DNA of 64,000 nt, from NCBI RefSeq assembly GCF_010730745.1, contig NZ_AP022615.1, positions 2,356,001 through 2,420,000 of the forward strand, read 5' to 3'. Shown here piece by piece: positions 41,878 to 50,134 of the stretch. How positions within the stretch are numbered: the first letter of the stretch is position 1; the number at the start of each line of letters is the position of its first letter. This stretch comes from Mycobacterium heidelbergense. Lineage in GTDB: Bacteria; Actinomycetota; Actinomycetes; Mycobacteriales; Mycobacteriaceae. The notes under the pieces were generated by a model that worked only from the letters and a program-made list of their open reading frames with translations, made no database searches and was not told the origin of the DNA. Made by a program: the position numbers and the translations under genes.

Positions 41878-42620
41878 ACTTCGTGCAACACGCGGTCTCC
41901 TACCTGCTGACCGCCGACAACTGGACCGGACCGGTCGGCCTGGCCGCGCGCACCCTGGAGCATTTGGAATACACCGCGATCGCGGTCGGCGCGTCGGCGC
42001 TGATCGCTGTGCCGGTCGGGCTGATCATCGGGCACACCGGCCGCGGCACGCTGCTGGTGGCGGGCGCGGTCAACGGCCTGCGCGCGCTGCCGACGCTCGG
42101 GGTGCTGTTGCTTGGGGTGCTGCTGTTTGGGCTGGGCGTGGGCCCGCCCCTGGTTGCCCTGATGCTGCTGGGCATCCCGTCGCTGCTGGCCGGCACCTAC
42201 GCCGGCATAGCCAATGTCGAGCCGACGGTGGTCGACGCCGCCCGGGCGATGGGCATGACGGAGGCGCAGGTGCTGCTGCGCGTCGAGGTGCCCAATGCGC
42301 TGCCGTTGATCCTGGGTGGCCTGCGCAACGCGACGTTGCAAGTGGTCGCCACCGCGACCGTGGCCGCCTACGCCAGCCTCGGCGGGCTGGGCCGCTACCT
42401 CATCGATGGGATCAATGAGCGCCAATTCCACCTCGCGCTGGTCGGTGCGCTGATGGTGGCCGCGTTGGCGCTGATCCTCGACGGCCTGCTGGGGCTGGCC
42501 GTGTGGGTGTCGGTGCCGGGCACCGGCCGGTTAAGCAGGGCCGTTGCCGGGCGCAACCACGTGACGCCGACCGCACTTGCCGACAAACGCGTCGCCGCCG
42601 ATGGACACGTCCTACGGTAG
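41874..42620 (+). CDS. proZ: Osmoprotectant ABC transporter permease ProZ
   Basis: A 248-residue permease. The coupling loop is DAARAMGMTEAQVLLRVEVP, and the membrane helices include LGVLLLGVLLFGLGVGPPLVA. The ATG at 41874 overlaps the proW stop (ATGA). With ProW it forms the heterodimeric channel. The 3' end runs close to the next gene, whose GTG at 42625 is 4 bp after this stop. Confidence 0.9.
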   Translation: MNFVQHAVSYLLTADNWTGPVGLAARTLEHLEYTAIAVGASALIAVPVGLIIGHTGRGTLLVAGAVNGLRALPTLGVLLLGVLLFGLGVGPPLVALMLLGIPSLLAGTYAGIANVEPTVVDAARAMGMTEAQVLLRVEVPNALPLILGGLRNATLQVVATATVAAYASLGGLGRYLIDGINERQFHLALVGALMVAALALILDGLLGLAVWVSVPGTGRLSRAVAGRNHVTPTALADKRVAADGHVLR

Positions 42621-42624
42621 AAGA

Positions 42625-43224
42625 GTGAACGCAGCCCCCTCTGATCCCGCCCGGCGCGTGTGGCCGGCGATGTTGACCTGGCGCGCACAGGACGTTTCCC
42701 GCATGGAGTCGGTGCGAATCCAATTGTCCGGCAAGCGGATCCGGGCTAATGGACGCATCGTGGCCGCGGCCACCGCGGCCAACCCGGCGTTCGGCGCCTA
42801 CTACGACGTGCAGACCGACGAGACCGGTGCCACCAAGCGGCTCGGATTGACCGTGACGTTGGCCGAGCGCGAACGCGTGCTCTCCATCGCCCGGGACGAG
42901 GAAAACATGTGGTTGGTGACCGACCACCAGGGCGAGCGGCGCGCCGGGTACAACGGCGCCCTCGACGTCGACGTCGTGTTCAGCCCGTTCTTCAACGCGC
43001 TGCCGATCCGGCGCCTCGAGCTGCACGAACGGGCCGACATGGTCACGTTGCCGATGGTTTATGTGAACGTGCCGGACATGTCGGTCACCGCGGCGACCGT
43101 GAGCTACGCCAGCGAGGGGCGTCTCGACGGGATCAAGCTGCGCTCCCCGGTCGCCGACACCACCGTGAGCGTCGACGAAGACGGGTTCATCGTGGACTAT
43201 CCGAGCTTGGCAGAGCGGATCTGA
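42625..43224 (+). CDS. Putative glycolipid-binding protein (DUF1089-like)
   Basis: A 199-residue beta-rich protein without signal peptide or membrane helix. Key blocks are AMLTWRAQDVSRMESVRI, NPAFGAYYDVQTDETGAT and DVVFSPFFNALPIRRLEL, which fit the putative glycolipid-binding family found in actinobacteria. The GTG at 42625 is chosen because an in-frame ATG at 42601 lies within proZ. It follows the pro operon directly and overlaps the 3' end of tyrA by 38 bp. Binding activity is a family inference. The homolog in M. tuberculosis is Rv3755c. Confidence 0.75.
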   Translation: MNAAPSDPARRVWPAMLTWRAQDVSRMESVRIQLSGKRIRANGRIVAAATAANPAFGAYYDVQTDETGATKRLGLTVTLAERERVLSIARDEENMWLVTDHQGERRAGYNGALDVDVVFSPFFNALPIRRLELHERADMVTLPMVYVNVPDMSVTAATVSYASEGRLDGIKLRSPVADTTVSVDEDGFIVDYPSLAERI

Positions 43225-44170
43225 TCACCCCGCCGGCCCGCCCCGCGGCGGCCAGTTCCTCGCGCCAGTTCTCCGCGCCGACGACGACGGTGAAGATGTC
43301 GGAGCGCGGGAAGCTGTCATAACGCGTTCGCGCGGCGTGGCCCGCGTCGACGAGCTCGGCCACCGAGTCGTGGCCGGCCAGCGACTCCCGGGCATGGCTG
43401 AGCAGCTCGATGGCGCGGTCGACGGCCGGCAGCAGCTGCCCGGAATTGCCCTCGCACATCGCCCGCACCAGGTCCGGGGCGGTTGCCGCCACCCGGGTGC
43501 CGTCGCGGAACGAGCCCGCGGCAAGGGCGAAGGCCAACGGGACTTCTCCGGCGGTGACGGCCAGCGCCTCCGCGAGCAGGTGGGGCAGGTGCGAGATGGC
43601 GGCCGCGGCGGCGTCATGCTCGTTGGATCTGGCCGGTACCACAAACGCGCCGCAGTCCAGCGCCAGCGTCGTCACCATCGACCACACCCGGGGGTCGACG
43701 TGGTCGTCCACGCTGACCACCCACGGGGTCCTGGTGAACAACCCGGCGTAGCCGGCGGCCCACCCCGACTGCGCGGTGCCGGTCATTGGGTGCCCGCCGA
43801 CGAAGCGTTCCAGCAGGCCGGCCGCGGCGACCGCGTCGAGCACCGCGCTTTTGACACTGGTGACGTCGGTCAGCGGGCAGCCGGGGGCCAATTCGCTGAT
43901 GTGGGCGAGCATGCTCCCCAGCGCGGGCATCGGCACGGCCAGGACGATCAACGCGCCGGTGTGGGCGGCACGGCTGAGAGTGTGGGTGAGATCCGTCGTG
44001 GCGTCGAAGCCGTCGGCGACGGCCGCTTGGGCGCCTTCCACCGAGCGGTTGTAGCCGAACACCTCGCGGCCGACCGCCTTGGTGGCCCGCATTATCGAGC
44101 CGCCGATCAGGCCGAGCCCGAGCACGCACACCGGTGTGTGAGCGACGGGGCGAGTAACGGGGCGAGCCAC
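43187..44170 (-). CDS. tyrA: Prephenate dehydrogenase TyrA
   Basis: A 327-residue enzyme. The Rossmann motif reads VLGLGLIGGSIMRATKAVG. The catalytic region includes HPMTGTAQSGWAAGYAGLF (with the active-site His), and the C-terminal dimerisation helices contain NEHDAAAAAISHLPHLLAEA. It oxidatively decarboxylates prephenate to 4-hydroxyphenylpyruvate, the substrate that an aminotransferase such as HisC2/Pat would convert to tyrosine. The 3' end overlaps the previous gene. It is divergent from the deaminase-associated protein, with 104 bp between them. Confidence 0.9.
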   Translation of the reverse strand: MARPVTRPVAHTPVCVLGLGLIGGSIMRATKAVGREVFGYNRSVEGAQAAVADGFDATTDLTHTLSRAAHTGALIVLAVPMPALGSMLAHISELAPGCPLTDVTSVKSAVLDAVAAAGLLERFVGGHPMTGTAQSGWAAGYAGLFTRTPWVVSVDDHVDPRVWSMVTTLALDCGAFVVPARSNEHDAAAAAISHLPHLLAEALAVTAGEVPLAFALAAGSFRDGTRVAATAPDLVRAMCEGNSGQLLPAVDRAIELLSHARESLAGHDSVAELVDAGHAARTRYDSFPRSDIFTVVVGAENWREELAAAGRAGGVIRSALPSSDSPR

Positions 44171-44274
44171 AGTCCAAGGTTGGCATAGTTTGCGGGCCGC
44201 GACGCTTTCAGGTGCCGCGCGTCGGCTGTGCGCATCTGGTCAGGGGGCCTGGTCAGCGACTAGCGTAGGCGCCC

Positions 44275-44796
44275 ATGGGAGCACAGCGGGCGTCTGCGCA
44301 AGACCCGTCCGCGGACACACCGGATGGTTTCGGTGTTGCGGTCGTGCGTGAAGAGGGCCGATGGCGCTGCTACGCGATGGCCCCGAAGTCGCTGACGAGC
44401 CTCAGGGCCGCCGAGACGGAGCTGCGCGAGCTGCGCAGCGCGGGTGCGGTCTTCGGGCTTCTCGACATCGATGACGAATTCTTCGTCATCGTGCGTCCGG
44501 CACCGTCCGGAACGCGGCTGCTGCTGTCGGACGCGACCGCGGCGCTGGACTACGACATCGCCGCCGAAGTGCTGGACAACCTGGACGCTGACATCGATCC
44601 CGAGGACCTCGAGGACGCGGAACCCTTCGAGGAAGGCGACCTCGGGTTGCTGTCCGACATCGGGCTGCCCGAGGCGGTGTTGGGCGTCATCCTCGACGAG
44701 AGCGACCTGTACGCCGACGAGCAATTGGGTCGCATCGCGCGGGAGATGGGCTTCGCCGACGAGCTGTCGGCGGTGATCGACCGCCTCGGTCGGTGA
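44275..44796 (+). CDS. tRNA adenosine deaminase-associated protein
   Basis: A 173-residue acidic protein (VLDNLDADIDPEDLEDAEPF) that always sits next to tadA in mycobacteria. The N-terminal half contains DGFGVAVVREEGRWRCYAM and the C-terminal half ESDLYADEQLGRIAREMGFA. Its function is unknown, but the conserved linkage suggests a partner of TadA. A region of short tandem repeats (44797-44965) separates it from tadA. Confidence 0.8.
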   Translation: MGAQRASAQDPSADTPDGFGVAVVREEGRWRCYAMAPKSLTSLRAAETELRELRSAGAVFGLLDIDDEFFVIVRPAPSGTRLLLSDATAALDYDIAAEVLDNLDADIDPEDLEDAEPFEEGDLGLLSDIGLPEAVLGVILDESDLYADEQLGRIAREMGFADELSAVIDRLGR

Positions 44797-44965
44797 CCGC
44801 AAGCGCGGCCGTGGCGATCGCAAGCGCGGCAGAGCCGGGCGCAGCGGGTCGCCACAAGTGACCGAGCCGGGCGAAGCGGGTCGCCGCCATCAGGCTCGGT
44901 CGGTGAACGCAAGCGCGGCGGAGCCGGGCGAAGCGGGTCGCCGCCATCAGGCTCGGTCGGTGATC
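44797..44965. repeat. Tandem repeat between the deaminase-associated gene and tadA
   Basis: Two to three copies of a unit of about 57 bp contain GAGCCGGGCGAAGCGGGTCG, GCCATCAGGCTCGGTCGGTG and GCAAGCGCGG. The first partial unit grows out of the 3' end of the upstream gene (CTCGGTCGGTGACCGCAAGC). The repeat leaves the frame open into tadA, so it could add about 36 residues if an upstream GTG were used. Confidence 0.7.
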
Positions 44966-45418
44966 ATGGATGAAGAGCTGATCCGTGCCGCGCTGTCGGT
45001 CGCCGCGACGGCGGGCCCGCGTGACGTTCCGATCGGCGCGGTGGTCGTCGGCGCGGACGGAACCGAGCTGGCTAGGGCGGTCAATGCCCGTGAGGCGCTC
45101 GGCGATCCGACCGCCCACGCCGAAATCCTGGCGATGCGGGCGGCGGCCGGTGTGCTCGGCGACGGGTGGCGGCTGGAGGGGACGACGCTGGCCGTGACCG
45201 TCGAACCATGCACCATGTGCGCGGGTGCGCTGGTGCTGGCGCGCGTCGCGCGGCTGGTGTTCGGGGCGTGGGAACCCAAGACCGGAGCGGTCGGGTCGCT
45301 GTGGGACGTGGTCCGCGACCGCCGGCTCAATCATCGCCCGGCGGTGCGCGGCGGTGTGCTCGCGCGGGAGTGCGCCGCGCCGCTGGAGGCTTTCTTCGCC
45401 CGGCAGCGATTGGGGTGA
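44966..45418 (+). CDS. tadA: tRNA-specific adenosine deaminase TadA
   Basis: A 150-residue cytidine-deaminase-fold enzyme. The zinc/proton-relay motif is HAEILAM and the zinc cysteines are in EPCTMCAGAL. It converts A34 of tRNA-Arg(ACG) to inosine; that tRNA is encoded at 3658-3730. The ATG at 44966 (MDEELIRAAL) matches the family start, whereas in-frame starts further up fall in the tandem repeat. It is followed 30 bp later by tRNA-Ser. Confidence 0.9.
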   Translation: MDEELIRAALSVAATAGPRDVPIGAVVVGADGTELARAVNAREALGDPTAHAEILAMRAAAGVLGDGWRLEGTTLAVTVEPCTMCAGALVLARVARLVFGAWEPKTGAVGSLWDVVRDRRLNHRPAVRGGVLARECAAPLEAFFARQRLG

Positions 45419-45447
45419 GCGCCAGCTGGTTCGGTAAGCTTTCCGGC

Positions 45448-45534
45448 GGTGGCGTGTCCGAGCGGCCTAAGGAGCACGCCTCGAAAGCGTGTGACGGCTA
45501 ACACCGTCCGAGGGTTCAAATCCCTCCGCCACCG
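45448..45534 (+). tRNA. tRNA-Ser (anticodon CGA); integration site
   Basis: A class II tRNA with acceptor GGTGGCG pairing to CGCCACC (45527-45533), discriminator G45534 and encoded CCA. The anticodon loop CTCGAAA gives CGA. Its 3' terminal 27 bp (45511-45537) recur at 46809-46835, as expected for tRNA-targeting integrases. Confidence 0.95.
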
Positions 45535-45537
45535 CCA
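45511..45537. repeat. Left att-like repeat (3' end of tRNA-Ser)
   Basis: AGGGTTCAAATCCCTCCGCC plus ACCGCCA, identical to 46809-46835. It covers the T-arm, acceptor 3' strand and CCA. Confidence 0.8.
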
Positions 45538-45635
45538 AAGCCCTGATACCTGCGATGCAGGTCCAGCGGGCCGGTACGGCGTTCTTGGAGATCAGTCCAC
45601 CTGGCGGTTGCACGTGAATGCCGCTGCCGCGATTT

Positions 45636-45676
45636 GTCTAGGCAAACTGGACTTGATGTGTCTAGCTTGCCTAGAC
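45636..45676. promoter_or_regulatory. Inverted repeat upstream of the HicA-like gene, candidate autoregulatory operator
   Basis: GTCTAGGCAA (45636-45645) and TTGCCTAGAC (45667-45676) are perfect 10-bp inverted repeats just before the GTG at 45684. A second inner pair GTCTAG/CTAGAC spans 45660-45676. Toxin-antitoxin operons are usually repressed by the antitoxin at such sites. Confidence 0.55.
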
Positions 45677-45683
45677 TAATCTG

Positions 45684-45896
45684 GTGACCAAGCGTCGGGA
45701 CATCCTAAAGAAGCTCCGGAATGGAGCTAAGGACGCCCATGTCCACGTCGAAGAGAAAGAAGGCGGTCGTCACACACTGTTGATTTTCGACGGGCTGCGC
45801 ATACCAGTGCCGCGCCATAACGACATCCCTGACAGGGACGCGCAGAAGATTTACAAAGAGGCAGAGCCCAAACTCGGAAAGGGCTGGTGGAAGTGA
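45684..45896 (+). CDS. HicA-like toxin (small dsRNA-binding mRNA interferase fold)
   Basis: A 70-residue basic protein with a GTG start (VTKRRDILKKL). The catalytic-type motif is EGGRHTLLIFDGLRIPVPRH, where G-x-H followed by a strand and a PRH element fits the YcfA/HicA family. The family cleaves mRNA using that histidine. The stop overlaps the start of the next gene (GTGACTGA), the usual layout for hicA before hicB. The length matches HicA (60-80 residues). Located on the small tRNA-Ser island. Assignment rests on the motif and context. Confidence 0.65.
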   Translation: MTKRRDILKKLRNGAKDAHVHVEEKEGGRHTLLIFDGLRIPVPRHNDIPDRDAQKIYKEAEPKLGKGWWK

Positions 45897-46687
45897 CTGA
45901 ATACAAAGCGATCGTCACGCGGTCGGACCCTGGCTGGTCCATCTATGTCCCCGAGGTTGATCGGCACACGTACGCGGCTCACCTTCGCGAGATCGAATCA
46001 ATGGCTCGCGACCTCGTTCAAGTTATGACCGACCTTCCTCTCGAAGACATCACTGTGGCCGTCCAGTTGCCTCCCGACCTAGCCGACGCAATAGCAGCAA
46101 TGCGCAACGCTCGCGATGGTCTTACGGCTGCAGAGACCGCGGCGCGCACAGCACAGCAGACTGCAGCGGCAGCCCTACGCAAAGTCGGCGCGCCGCTTCG
46201 CGACATTGCTTTGACCCTTGGTGTGTCACACCAACGAGTGCATCAGGTCTTGGAAGAGGCGGATGAACGTAGTCGACAGCTTGAGCAGTTTCGACGTGAG
46301 GTAGATCTGAACCTGGAGCGCGGTGCGCTTGTAGATTTTGAGCTACCAGTCACGGGTGACGATGGCGGCTTCCCCATTGTTGTCGTGTTTGCCGATGAGC
46401 CTGTATCAACGCTCACCGCACATATTCAAGCGGCCGGCGGTTACGCAAACGTCTTCGTTAAGGATAGCCGGGGTGTTGTGCACTTCGTCTCTGTTATCGA
46501 AGAAGCCTGCGCCATCGGTGATCCTGGCGACAGGATGGTTGGCGATGAAGCGCCCGGAGCCACCTCGACGGTTGGCATGCTTCTCGCCTACGTCGAGCGG
46601 CACCCCAACGGAGTCACCATCTCAGCGGCGCTGGGGCATCCCGCGTGCGCACGTGATGCCCGTAAGGTCGAATTCCAGCCCTCCTAG
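45893..46687 (+). CDS. HicB-like antitoxin with central helix-turn-helix and a long extra C-terminal domain
   Basis: A 264-residue protein. The first 70 residues (EYKAIVTRSDPGWSIYVPEV) match the HicB partial RNase-H-like fold. A helical region of Ala/Thr/Gln repeats (AAETAARTAQQTAAAA) follows, then an HTH (LRDIALTLGVSHQRVHQVLE). The last 130 residues (VDFELPVTGDDGGFPIVVVF onward) are not recognised. Ordinary HicB is 80-150 residues, so the extension is unusual. The GTG at 45893 overlaps the HicA-like stop. The HTH should bind the inverted repeat upstream of the operon. Confidence 0.6.
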   Translation: MTEYKAIVTRSDPGWSIYVPEVDRHTYAAHLREIESMARDLVQVMTDLPLEDITVAVQLPPDLADAIAAMRNARDGLTAAETAARTAQQTAAAALRKVGAPLRDIALTLGVSHQRVHQVLEEADERSRQLEQFRREVDLNLERGALVDFELPVTGDDGGFPIVVVFADEPVSTLTAHIQAAGGYANVFVKDSRGVVHFVSVIEEACAIGDPGDRMVGDEAPGATSTVGMLLAYVERHPNGVTISAALGHPACARDARKVEFQPS

Positions 46688-46808
46688 TCGCGCATCGTGA
46701 CCACGTTCTGCCCACAAGCTGCCCACAGTTACAGATATGTGGACTGAACTACATTGACGAGTTTTAGCAGCTCAGCAGGGTGCCAGCACGTCGGTGGTCC
46801 CTGAAATC

Positions 46809-46835
46809 AGGGTTCAAATCCCTCCGCCACCGCCA
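46809..46835. repeat. Right att-like repeat (duplicated tRNA-Ser 3' end)
   Basis: A perfect 27-bp copy of 45511-45537. The 5' part of the tRNA is absent here, so this is an attachment-site remnant and not a second tRNA gene. No integrase lies between the two repeats. Confidence 0.8.
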
Positions 46836-46969
46836 CAGCTCCCGGCGAGGAATCGCCGGTAGTAGTACACGGTGATTCGGAATTGTGCCGACTGCGTCGA
46901 GTCCCGCCATCACTTCATGACGGAAACCTCAGTGCGCTTTGTGACAGGTTCTCGACATACTTTTATGTC

Positions 46970-47587
46970 ATGGTGGATGTTGTAGAGATGAGTCCAGGCA
47001 GGGCGCTTGCGGAGATCCCAAGCGGCACCTTCGTGCGCCCTGGTGATTTGCCCGGTACCCCAGGAGCTAGGAGTTCCGCGCTGTCGCGTGCGCAGAAGGC
47101 AGGAAATGTCCTGCGCATCCGCAAGGGCCTCTACTTCAAAGGGGTCAAAACCCGGTACGGCATGACGCGACCAATGTCCGAGGAGGTTGCAGCTGAGATA
47201 CTTGGCAAAGAAGGCGTCGGTCCTTCCGGTGTGTCGGCCGCGCGCGCACTCGGACTAACTACCCAGGTTCCGGCCCAGCCGGCCCTCACCGTGGCTGGAC
47301 CGGTTCCTACGGGCGTTCCGGGTGTGAAGATTTCCAGGCGCAATAACATGCGCCGACGCGGTCTGCAGTACACCGAAATCGCGCTGTTGGAATTGCTGCG
47401 CGGCGCTTGGGAGACGTCGGTAGACGGAGGCTGGCCGGCGCTGGTCGCAGCCTCTGATACGGCGGTTCGAACACAAAAGATTCGACCTGAGAAGATCCAA
47501 GAGGCCATCGGATGCGAACCGCCAGCTGCACGGAATTACTACGGGCGGCTCCTGGCGGAATTACGCGATCGAGGCGTGCTTATCTAA
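46970..47587 (+). CDS. AbiEi-family antitoxin (type IV toxin-antitoxin)
   Basis: A 205-residue protein. An N-terminal winged-helix region (DLPGTPGARSSALSRAQKAG followed by LRIRKGLYFKG) is typical of AbiEi antitoxins, and the C-terminal part (ALLELLRGAWETSVDGGW, then EAIGCEPPAARNYYGRLLAE) fits the AbiEi C domain. It binds its own promoter and neutralises the AbiEii toxin. The ATG at 46970 is used; an in-frame start at 46883 lies too close to the att repeat. Its TAA overlaps the ATG of the AbiEii gene. The toxin gene is broken by an insertion element, so the antitoxin is now an orphan. Confidence 0.75.
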   Translation: MVDVVEMSPGRALAEIPSGTFVRPGDLPGTPGARSSALSRAQKAGNVLRIRKGLYFKGVKTRYGMTRPMSEEVAAEILGKEGVGPSGVSAARALGLTTQVPAQPALTVAGPVPTGVPGVKISRRNNMRRRGLQYTEIALLELLRGAWETSVDGGWPALVAASDTAVRTQKIRPEKIQEAIGCEPPAARNYYGRLLAELRDRGVLI

Positions 47588-47751
47588 TGGCGCTACTGCG
47601 CGAAGCGCGGGATGATCTGCGTGCCCTGATCGGTGCAACGGCAGCCCATCTGGGTATAGACCAGATTTTCGTAGAGAAAGATTTCTTGGTGACAGAGGTG
47701 TTGCGTGCTGCCACAGTGCCTGTGGACGTGGTCGATCAGGGTGGCGCCCGG

Positions 47752-47760
47752 CACGCGGTT
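47752..47760. repeat. Target-site duplication, left (9 bp)
   Basis: CACGCGGTT, repeated at 49244-49252 immediately beyond the other end of the insertion element. Nine bases is usual for the IS256 family. Confidence 0.85.
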
Positions 47761-49243
47761 GAGAAATTGTCAAGACTTGTGGATCGGGGTTTTTCAGGCG
47801 ACCTCCGTTCCGGTGTGCTGGTCGCTGTCTGAGGACGGTGTCGGTGGGGTGATGTCGGTGGGGCGTTCGAGCAGTTTGCCTTTGTGGAAGACCGCTCCGG
47901 CGCGCACCAGGGCGACCAGGTGCGGGGCGTTGACGGCCCGCCAGCGGGCCTGGGCGGCGTCGATCAGCTTGTAGGCCATGGCAATACCCGCCGCGCGTGA
48001 TCCCGGCCCCTTGGTCACCTTGGTCCGCAGCCGCACCGTGGCGAACGTCGATTCGATCGGATTCGTCGTCCTCAAATGGATCCAGTGTTCGGCCGGGTAC
48101 TTGTAGAACTCCAGCAAGGTGTCCAGGTCGTCGGTGATCTTGGCGACCGCCTTGGGGTACTTGGCGCCGAAGTCGGCCTCGAAGGCCTTGACTGCGACTT
48201 GGGCCTTGTCGATGTCCTCGGCGTTGTAGATGTCCTTGAGCGCCGCCAATGCGCTCGGATGCGCTGACTTCGGCAGTGCAGCAAGGACATTGGCCTGCTT
48301 GTGAAACCAGCAGCGCTGCTCCTTGGTGGCCGGGAAGACTTCCCGCACGGCCTTCCAGAATCCGAGCGCACCGTCACCGACCGCGAGCACCGGGCGGCCA
48401 TCCCGCGGCGGCGGCAATCACGCAGCAGATCAGCCCACGACTCGCCCGACTCCCGATACCCGTCGGTGAGCGCGACGAGTTCCTTGCGGCCATCAGCACG
48501 CACACCGATCATCACCAGCAGGCACAGCTTGGTCTGCTCGAGGCGGACCTTGAGGTGGATGCCGTCGACCCACAGGTAGACGTAATCGGTGCCGGACAGA
48601 TCGCGGCGGCCGAACGCGGCGGCTTCGTCTTGCCACTGCGCGGTCAGGCGGGTGATCGTCGAGGCCGACAACCCCGCGCCCGAGCCGAGGAACTGCTCCA
48701 GCGCCGAGGTGAAGTCACCGCTGGACAGCCCATGCAAGTACAGCAGCGGCAACACCTCGCTCATCTGCGGAGACTTACGTGCCCACGCGGGCAGGATCGC
48801 CGAGGAAAACCGCTGCCGTTCACCCGAATCGGGATCGACACGGCGGTCGTTGACCCGCGGCGCTTTGACCTCGACAGCGCCAGCCGCGGTCAACACCTTA
48901 CGGGCCTGGTGATAGCCGTTGCGCACCACCAGCCGGCGGCCGTCCCCGTCGCACTGATCGGCGAACTGCTCCACATAAGCAGCGACCTCGGCGGCCAGCG
49001 CCGCGGCCAGCATCTGCCGGGCACCATCGCGGACAATCTCATCCAACAACGACCGCCGGCCGGCCTCGTTGCCGTTGGCCTCTACGGCATCGTGAACTAC
49101 GGTGAGCATGGGCGTACCTTCCCAACCAGCGCGCCAACGCCGGTCTTGATCAGAGCTACTGGACTTTCAGATCATCCTCGGGAAGGTGCGCCCACTTTCA
49201 CGCCCCCACACCGAGGCTCATCCACAAGTTCTGATCATTGCTC
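47761..49243. mobile_element. IS256-family insertion sequence, 1483 bp
   Basis: Terminal inverted repeats are imperfect: the left end begins GAGAAATTGTCAAGACTTGT and the right end, reverse-complemented, begins GAGCAATGATCAGAACTTGT. A 9-bp target duplication flanks it. One transposase gene, frameshifted, fills most of the element on the minus strand. It interrupts the AbiEii toxin gene. Confidence 0.9.
47794..49109 (-). pseudogene. IS256-family transposase, frameshifted
   Basis: The N-terminal part (from ATG 49109; MLTVVHDAVEANGNEAGRR) carries the first catalytic Asp region (VYLWVDGIHLKVRLEQTK). It slips out of frame after RDCRRRGMAA. The continuation in another frame starts at PVLAVGDGALGFWKAV and contains QRCWFHKQANVLAALPKSA and TTNPIESTFATVRLRTKV with the catalytic Glu. 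One G is missing from the run at 48392-48394. Restoring it gives one continuous IS256 transposase of about 438 residues. The homopolymer context leaves open a sequencing error. Confidence 0.85.
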
Positions 49244-49252
49244 CACGCGGTT
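49244..49252. repeat. Target-site duplication, right (9 bp)
   Basis: CACGCGGTT, the partner of 47752-47760. Confidence 0.85.
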
Positions 49253-50134
49253 AACGCGATCTTCAAGGGCGGCACCAGCTTAAGCCGCGTTTACGGTCTG
49301 ATCGAACGCTTCTCCGAAGACGTTGATTTGCTGATCCGTTTTCCTTCGGCCACTATCGGGAAAGGCGCCCGGGACAAGGTTCTGAAACACATCCGCGATG
49401 TGGTGGCGCAACATCTCCAGCTCGACTCGGAGAACGTCGTACAGCTGGAAGCTACAACGGGTGTGAAACGCAATGTGCGCTACTCATATCCCACTTTTGA
49501 ACGCCGGCAGAGCAGCATAATCGCCCCAAGTGTGTTGTTGGAGATGGGATGTCGCGGCGGTACACATCCAACGCATCGGAACGAACTGCGATCGATGGTT
49601 GCCGAGTTCGCTATCGATGAACTGGGTGAGGCGCCAGGAACGTGGGATGAGTTCGCGGCAGTGTCCGTGGAGGTCCTAGCTCCCGAACGCACTCTACTTG
49701 AAAAGCTTGCGTTACTGCATGATTGCGCCGTCCGTCAGCTAGACGAAAGGACCAGCGAGCGATTACGAAAGGCGGGCCGGCATGTCTATGACGTGCATTG
49801 CCTTCTTCGCCCGGAGCGGGTCACCGCGGTTCTCAACGAGCTTGGTCCGGCGGGGATTGCCGAATTGTGCGCTGATATCGACGAACACAGCACCGACGCG
49901 GGATTCCCCTCTACACCCCGTCCGTCTGGCGGGTATGGCGACAGTCCTCTGCTAGATCCGTCTGCCCCATGTCAATCTTTGCTCGGGGAAAGCTACCAAG
50001 TTGCGATGCAGTTCGTTTATGGCCATCGGCCAACCATCGAGGAGTGCCTCCAGACGATTCGCGACAGCACCAGCCGGCTCTGACCGTCGGCGCCGCGACA
50101 GTGTCCATCGCGGCCGGGCTTAGATCTGCTGGTT

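Larger units (their letters stand above)
47587..50083 (+). pseudogene. AbiEii nucleotidyltransferase toxin gene, split by an IS256-family element
   Basis: The 5' part is 47587-47760 (58 codons, with GIDQIFVEKDFLVTEVL). The 3' part is 49253-50083 (276 codons plus stop) and starts NAIFKGGTSLSRVYGLIER followed by FSEDVDLLI. Joining them at the duplicated target restores one frame of 334 residues with no stop. The FKGGTSLS and SEDVDL motifs are the nucleotidyltransferase active site of AbiEii/AbiGii toxins, which modify tRNA. Insertion between codons 58 and 59 should inactivate the toxin; the 3' part has no proper start. Confidence 0.8.

Noticed and set aside
46780..46838. Second tRNA-Ser at the right att site
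   Set aside because: Only the T-arm and acceptor 3' strand are present; no D-arm, anticodon or acceptor 5' strand can be formed upstream.
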